Source: JABWCK01 sp043822385
GTDB lineage: Archaea > Micrarchaeota > Micrarchaeia > Norongarragalinales > Norongarragalinaceae
Assembly (NCBI GenBank): GCA_043822385.1
Contig: JBDRBT010000022.1
Coordinates: 1 to 25,595, forward strand
Length of the DNA stretch: 25,595 bases
Direction of reading: 5' to 3'
Shown here: in pieces, positions 22,878 through 25,595 of the stretch
Layout of the letters: each line of letters starts with the position of its first letter
Numbering within the stretch: position 1 is the first letter of the stretch
Notes under the pieces: model-generated
What the model was told of the DNA's origin: nothing
What the model saw: only the letters and a program-made list of their open reading frames with translations
Database searches by the model: none
Made by a program: the position numbers and the translations under genes

Positions 22878-22886
22878 TTTTTAAAT
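22878..22886 (+). promoter_or_regulatory. Promoter (BRE/TATA) of the 132-aa pilin gene
   Basis: GAAAAGG followed by TTTTTAAAT forms a purine-rich BRE plus TATA box, the best such pair in the pilus region. It predicts a transcript start near 22910 and a ~60-base leader ending in a strong ribosome binding site, unlike the leaderless neighbours. Confidence 0.6.
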
Positions 22887-22955
22887 CAAAATCGGTTATT
22901 GTTTTAAGACTCTAGCGAGTTGAGTTTTAATTTATTGGAAGCGGAAGTTTTGAAC

Positions 22956-22965
22956 AGGAGGGTGA
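22956..22965 (+). promoter_or_regulatory. Strong ribosome binding site of the 132-aa pilin
   Basis: AGGAGGGTGA ends four bases ahead of ATG 22970. It is the most extensive match to the 16S rRNA tail in the window, suggesting that this pilin is made in quantity. Confidence 0.65.
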
Positions 22966-22969
22966 AATA

Positions 22970-23368
22970 ATGGAATTAAAGAAAAAGAAGGGCCAAGGGG
23001 CTTTTGAATACATATTGATTTTAGCAGGAGTACTATTCATAGTTGTTTTAGCAATCCTCTTGCTTCAAAGCGTAAACCAAGGTGGTTCAACACAAACTCA
23101 AATGATTGCTTGCACTGCTACTTTAACGCAGAGTCCCGGTTGTTACGGAACTGACGGCAATTGGAAGCTAGCTACTGAGTATGGAGCTGTACGACCCGCT
23201 TCTCAAGCTTGCAAAAACTTGCCTGAAAGCATAGCATATAACGTTGGTGTTGATGCTAGTGCTTGCCTGGACAGACCTGGCCACCAGAACTTCCTTGCTG
23301 GGGCGGGAGTAACCGACCCTTCACAGGCAGGCGGATGGTGTTGTGGTCAAGATCCATCGATGGGTTGA
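22970..23368 (+). CDS. Cysteine-containing class III pilin, probable major subunit, 132 aa
   Basis: MELKKKKGQGAFEYILIL is a strong class III signal (cleavage expected between Gly8 and Gln9), followed by a hydrophobic helix (AGVLFIVVLAILLL) and a ~95-residue head domain with six cysteines, ending in GGWCCGQDP. The head resembles that of the next pilin (ACKNLP..., NFL, DP..., WCCG), so the two are paralogues. Its own BRE/TATA promoter and AGGAGGGTGA ribosome binding site set it apart from the micro-pilins and make it the likeliest major pilin; that is inference. The extracellular disulfides probably stabilise the head. Confidence 0.87.
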   Translation: MELKKKKGQGAFEYILILAGVLFIVVLAILLLQSVNQGGSTQTQMIACTATLTQSPGCYGTDGNWKLATEYGAVRPASQACKNLPESIAYNVGVDASACLDRPGHQNFLAGAGVTDPSQAGGWCCGQDPSMG

Positions 23369-23369
23369 G

Positions 23370-23408
23370 TTTTCTTCCTTTTTCCTCTTCCTTCTTCTTT
23401 TTATAAAA
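23370..23408 (+). promoter_or_regulatory. Pyrimidine-tract terminator merging into a TATA box
   Basis: After the 132-residue pilin's stop, a continuous T/C tract (23370-23400) probably ends that message. It runs directly into TTTATAAAA (23400-23408), a TATA box for the next pilin, with a second AT-rich element at about 23411-23421. The start codon at 23458 is 50 bases further on. Confidence 0.5.
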
Positions 23409-23457
23409 CGTTTTTATTTAACTTCAGCGTAAGCATTCTGTCAAGGTTGATTTTAAT

Positions 23458-23925
23458 TTGAATAAAGCACAAACTTCGTTTGAGTACATAATGATTCTAG
23501 GCGGCGTGTTGGTTATCGTTGTTTTAGCGTCTTTGTTAATTAACACTGTTTCCGGAGCTGGAAATATTGAAGCAAAAAAGAATGCTTGCGTAAACGCGCT
23601 AGTGACGTTAAGCGAGACTCCTGCATATCCTTTTGAAGAGTTAAATCTCGAAACTTATTCAACGTGTTATCGCAAGATTGGTGAAGACATAACTTGGGAT
23701 TCAAATGGTTTTATTACTAGTGGAACGTATACTGACGGTACTTTAGCTGGTCAAACTTTTGATTACCTTCCTGATGCGTGTAGGAACTTGCCAGTTCCTC
23801 CTGCAAGCAGTATTCCGTCATGTGGTACTGCTGCTACTAATAACTTTTTGTTTGTTGGGTTTGATCCTTTAACTGCTACGGCGTGGTGCTGTGGGCCACA
23901 ACCGTTCGCTACGCCAACACCCTGA
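23458..23925 (+). CDS. Cysteine-containing class III pilin, 155 aa (TTG start)
   Basis: TTG 23458 opens a class III signal (MNKAQTSFEYIMILGG, Ala before Gln), a hydrophobic helix (VLVIVVLASLLI) and a ~120-residue head with cysteines near KKNACV, YSTCYR, DACRNLP, PSCG and a terminal WCCG followed by a Pro-Thr tail. It is a diverged paralogue of the preceding pilin, sharing AC-R/K-NLP, NFL, DP and WCCG. The TTG start is supported because the signal has the right length only from this codon. It has its own TATA box. It could be an alternative or tip subunit. Confidence 0.83.
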   Translation: MNKAQTSFEYIMILGGVLVIVVLASLLINTVSGAGNIEAKKNACVNALVTLSETPAYPFEELNLETYSTCYRKIGEDITWDSNGFITSGTYTDGTLAGQTFDYLPDACRNLPVPPASSIPSCGTAATNNFLFVGFDPLTATAWCCGPQPFATPTP

Positions 23926-23929
23926 AGTG

Positions 23930-23937
23930 TTTAAAAG
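23930..23937 (+). promoter_or_regulatory. TATA box of the 56-aa pilin gene
   Basis: TTTAAAAG lies five bases after the preceding stop and 24 bases ahead of ATG 23962, which fits a leaderless transcript. Confidence 0.5.
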
Positions 23938-23961
23938 AGTGTTTTGTTTAATTGATTGCGT

Positions 23962-24132
23962 ATGAAGAAGAAGGGTCAAGCAGCGGTTGAATACATTTTA
24001 CTCATAGTCTTGGGTTTATTCATTATTATAGTTGGTTTTACTCTAGCGTTTTACGTGCAGAATTTTTCTAACGCTGCTTTAGAATCAATAGCACAGTCAA
24101 GAAGCGAAGTTATTCAATTACTAGTGCGTTAA
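23962..24132 (+). CDS. Class III signal peptide micro-pilin, 56 aa
   Basis: MKKKGQAAVEYILLIVLG is a canonical class III signal with Gly before Gln. A long hydrophobic helix (FIIIVGFTLAFYV) and a ~25-residue polar tail without cysteine follow. Unlike the three coupled micro-pilins upstream, it has its own TATA box and a terminator-like hairpin, so it is probably a single-gene transcript. It may be a minor pilin. Confidence 0.82.
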   Translation: MKKKGQAAVEYILLIVLGLFIIIVGFTLAFYVQNFSNAALESIAQSRSEVIQLLVR

Positions 24133-24188
24133 GACTATTTTTAGTCATTCTTGCTTTAGTTTTTCTATTTTTTTATTTCTATTTTTCT
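24133..24188 (+). terminator. Hairpin and long T-tract after the 56-aa pilin
   Basis: GACTA (24133-24137) and TAGTC (24142-24146) form a five-pair stem with a TTTT loop, followed by a strongly T-rich stretch up to the next start codon. Confidence 0.5.
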
Positions 24189-24189
24189 A

Positions 24190-24597
24190 GTGTTAATTGA
24201 ATTACTCGTTGTTTTTGGTTTTACTGCTTGGTTATGGGATTTTTACGAGCAAAAAATTCCTAATTGGCTTTCCGCCTTAGTTTTCGTTAACGCTTTTCTT
24301 TTAGGTTTCAACGTGCTTTCCTTTTTTCTAGCGTTAATTTTTTCCTTGTTTTTGTTTCGTTACAGAGTTTGGGGTGGCGGTGACTCAAAGTTTTTCGTTA
24401 GTTTAAGCGTTTTATTATCCGCGTTTGGTTTTCATTGGGCTTGGCTTCAAGCCTTCTTGCTTTCAGCTTTATTCTTGCTTGTTTTCTTGTTGTTGAAAAC
24501 GTTTAATAGTGCTGCGAGAGTAAGGAATAATAATACTGCGTTCGCTGGTTTCTTGTCGAGCGCGTTTATAGTGATTGCATGTCTAGGGGTCAAATAA
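24190..24597 (+). CDS. Class III prepilin peptidase (A24 family, FlaK/EppA/TadV-like)
   Basis: A small (135-residue) polytopic membrane protease that would remove the class III signal peptides of the surrounding pilins. Both catalytic aspartates are visible: Asp17 in WDFYEQKIPN (the D-x4-K/R-I-P-N motif) and Asp65 in WGGGDSKFF (the GxGD motif). There are about four hydrophobic helices. It is short, as in TadV or truncated FlaK/EppA proteins, with no extra cytosolic domain. The GTG start at 24190 gives a complete first helix. The gene overlaps the next pilin by 19 bases in another frame. Confidence 0.9.
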   Translation: MLIELLVVFGFTAWLWDFYEQKIPNWLSALVFVNAFLLGFNVLSFFLALIFSLFLFRYRVWGGGDSKFFVSLSVLLSAFGFHWAWLQAFLLSALFLLVFLLLKTFNSAARVRNNNTAFAGFLSSAFIVIACLGVK

Positions 24598-25241
24598 GTG
24601 TTGAATTTTTTCTCGTCTTGTCTATAATGATTGCGTTCATTTTGATTATTTACTCTACGGTTCAAGGAGAAATAACTAAGCAAAGAGACTTGAATAGTAT
24701 TGTTTTAGCGCAAAGCGCTTTAGACTCGGTTTCTTACTTAACTAATTTTGTTTACTTAAGCGGTCCTGGAACTTCCTTGAGTAAAGAAATTTTTATTCCT
24801 TCTTCAACCGTGGAAACGCCGTCTAAAGCTTCAGCTAATTGCTTCTTTATTCCGAGAGATTCAGATGGTAATCCTGATGTGAGTTATGTTTATCAAGCTC
24901 TTTATTGCACTGTGCTTTCTGATTACGTTTATGAAGTAACTGACCCGGATTATATTGATGAGACTCGTAATGGTCCCTTACCTGGAAAACAACGAGTTTT
25001 TGGTCCTGAATTAGAGTTTACTATAGACTTGTTTTCTTTTAGTGATTCGTGCAAGGCGCCGTTGGGTTATGAGTTTACTGATATTACGGGTAACGTCGTG
25101 AAATTGCAAGCACAGCCTGGTTGGTATTCGATTAAAGCTACTTACTTGATGACTGGTTGCAGTAGCGGGGTTAATCCTTGCATTGAATTAACGTGCAAGA
25201 AAATAGATACTAATCAGGGTAATGCAGTAATTACTCCTTGA
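24579..25241 (+). CDS. Large class III pilin-like protein, 220 aa
   Basis: MSRGQISVEFFLVLS is a class III signal (Gly before Gln, Glu at +5) followed by a hydrophobic helix (IMIAFILIIYS). The ~190-residue head is beta-rich with cysteines near SANCFF, ALYCTV, DSCKAPL, TGCSSG, PCIEL and TCKK, and contains YSIKATY. The longer head and the adjacent, similarly built downstream gene suggest minor or tip pilins. The start lies inside the end of the prepilin peptidase gene, so the two are probably translated from the same message. Confidence 0.83.
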   Translation: MSRGQISVEFFLVLSIMIAFILIIYSTVQGEITKQRDLNSIVLAQSALDSVSYLTNFVYLSGPGTSLSKEIFIPSSTVETPSKASANCFFIPRDSDGNPDVSYVYQALYCTVLSDYVYEVTDPDYIDETRNGPLPGKQRVFGPELEFTIDLFSFSDSCKAPLGYEFTDITGNVVKLQAQPGWYSIKATYLMTGCSSGVNPCIELTCKKIDTNQGNAVITP

Positions 25242-25253
25242 GTTGATTTTTGA

Positions 25254-25595
25254 ATGAGTAAGGGACAAGCAGCAGTTGAGTATTTAGCTATTTTAACGTT
25301 GTTAGCTGCTTTCATTGTTTTTATTTTAATTAGTGGTTTTAAGGAAACTGAAGTTAATTTGGCTGTTGCTTCAGCTAGGATTGCCGGGCAAGAATTCGCT
25401 GACGAGAAAGGCGTAACTCTAACTGGAATTGACTTGTTGTTGAAGGAAACAAACGATAAGCCCGTAGCGTGCATTATTCCTCTTTTTTACAATCCTTCTT
25501 TAATTGATTTGACTGGCGCAAACAAGGAGGTAAGCAAGGCTTTAGCTAAGACGCTGGTTTCAGGAAGGAGTGTTGGCGCATACAATGCTTTTTTG
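25254..25595 (+). CDS. Class III pilin-like protein, 3' partial
   Basis: ATG 25254 opens MSKGQAAVEYLAILT, a class III signal with a hydrophobic helix (LLAAFIVFILI). The frame stays open to the right edge (114 codons visible). The head so far contains one cysteine (PVACIIPLF) and no clear domain. It starts 12 bases after the preceding pilin's stop, which continues the operon. Its true length is unknown. Confidence 0.8.
   Translation, partial: MSKGQAAVEYLAILTLLAAFIVFILISGFKETEVNLAVASARIAGQEFADEKGVTLTGIDLLLKETNDKPVACIIPLFYNPSLIDLTGANKEVSKALAKTLVSGRSVGAYNAFL

Overview
This window reads as a chromosomal segment of an archaeon, most likely a small-genome DPANN-type lineage. That placement is an inference: Diapherotrites/Micrarchaeota-like is a guess, while archaeal is firm. 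The evidence is the archaea-specific GatD/GatE pair, an archaeal-type Elp3, class III (Q-x-x-x-E) signal peptides with a small class III prepilin peptidase, TATA boxes about 25 bases ahead of apparently leaderless starts, T-tract terminators, GTG/TTG starts and GGTG-type ribosome binding sites. Leucine is mostly written TTG. Genes are tightly packed and all but one lie on the + strand. No stretch over 300 bases lacks a gene; the longest gap is the divergent promoter region at about 4105-4291. I saw no rRNA, tRNA, CRISPR array or insertion sequence.

Layout. (1) Bases 1-3604: a translationally coupled trio of two paralogous proteins that each end in a PEP-utilising-enzyme phosphohistidine (swivelling) domain, followed by a histidine-phosphatase-family enzyme. 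(2) 3655-4104: a lone minus-strand hypothetical gene with different codon use. (3) 4292-11192: two large secreted, C-terminally anchored surface proteins of 1564 and 732 residues, built from repeated cysteine-marked beta-type modules; a third secreted protein of similar style sits at 13576-14388. (4) 11256-13535: a possible 19-codon gene, a KaiC-like ATPase and an M17 leucyl aminopeptidase. (5) 14425-18612: a tRNA-related block of Elp3 (wobble uridine modification) and GatD-GatE (Glu-tRNA(Gln) to Gln-tRNA(Gln)). (6) 18649-25595: a type IV pilus locus with a secretion ATPase, two TadB/TadC-like membrane proteins, eight class III pilin-like genes (four are only 34-73 residues) and a dedicated prepilin peptidase, running off the right edge.

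How it fits together. The pilus block has the core parts of an Epd/Tad-like machine: energy, platform, subunits and processing enzyme. The surface proteins upstream could form or decorate the cell envelope through which it projects. The most unusual points are the phosphohistidine-carrier pair coupled to a histidine phosphatase with no visible phosphoryl-donor domain, a GatE that lacks the AspRS-like (GAD) insertion usual for the family, the row of coupled micro-pilins, and short spacers where one T-tract may serve as terminator of one gene and TATA box of the next.
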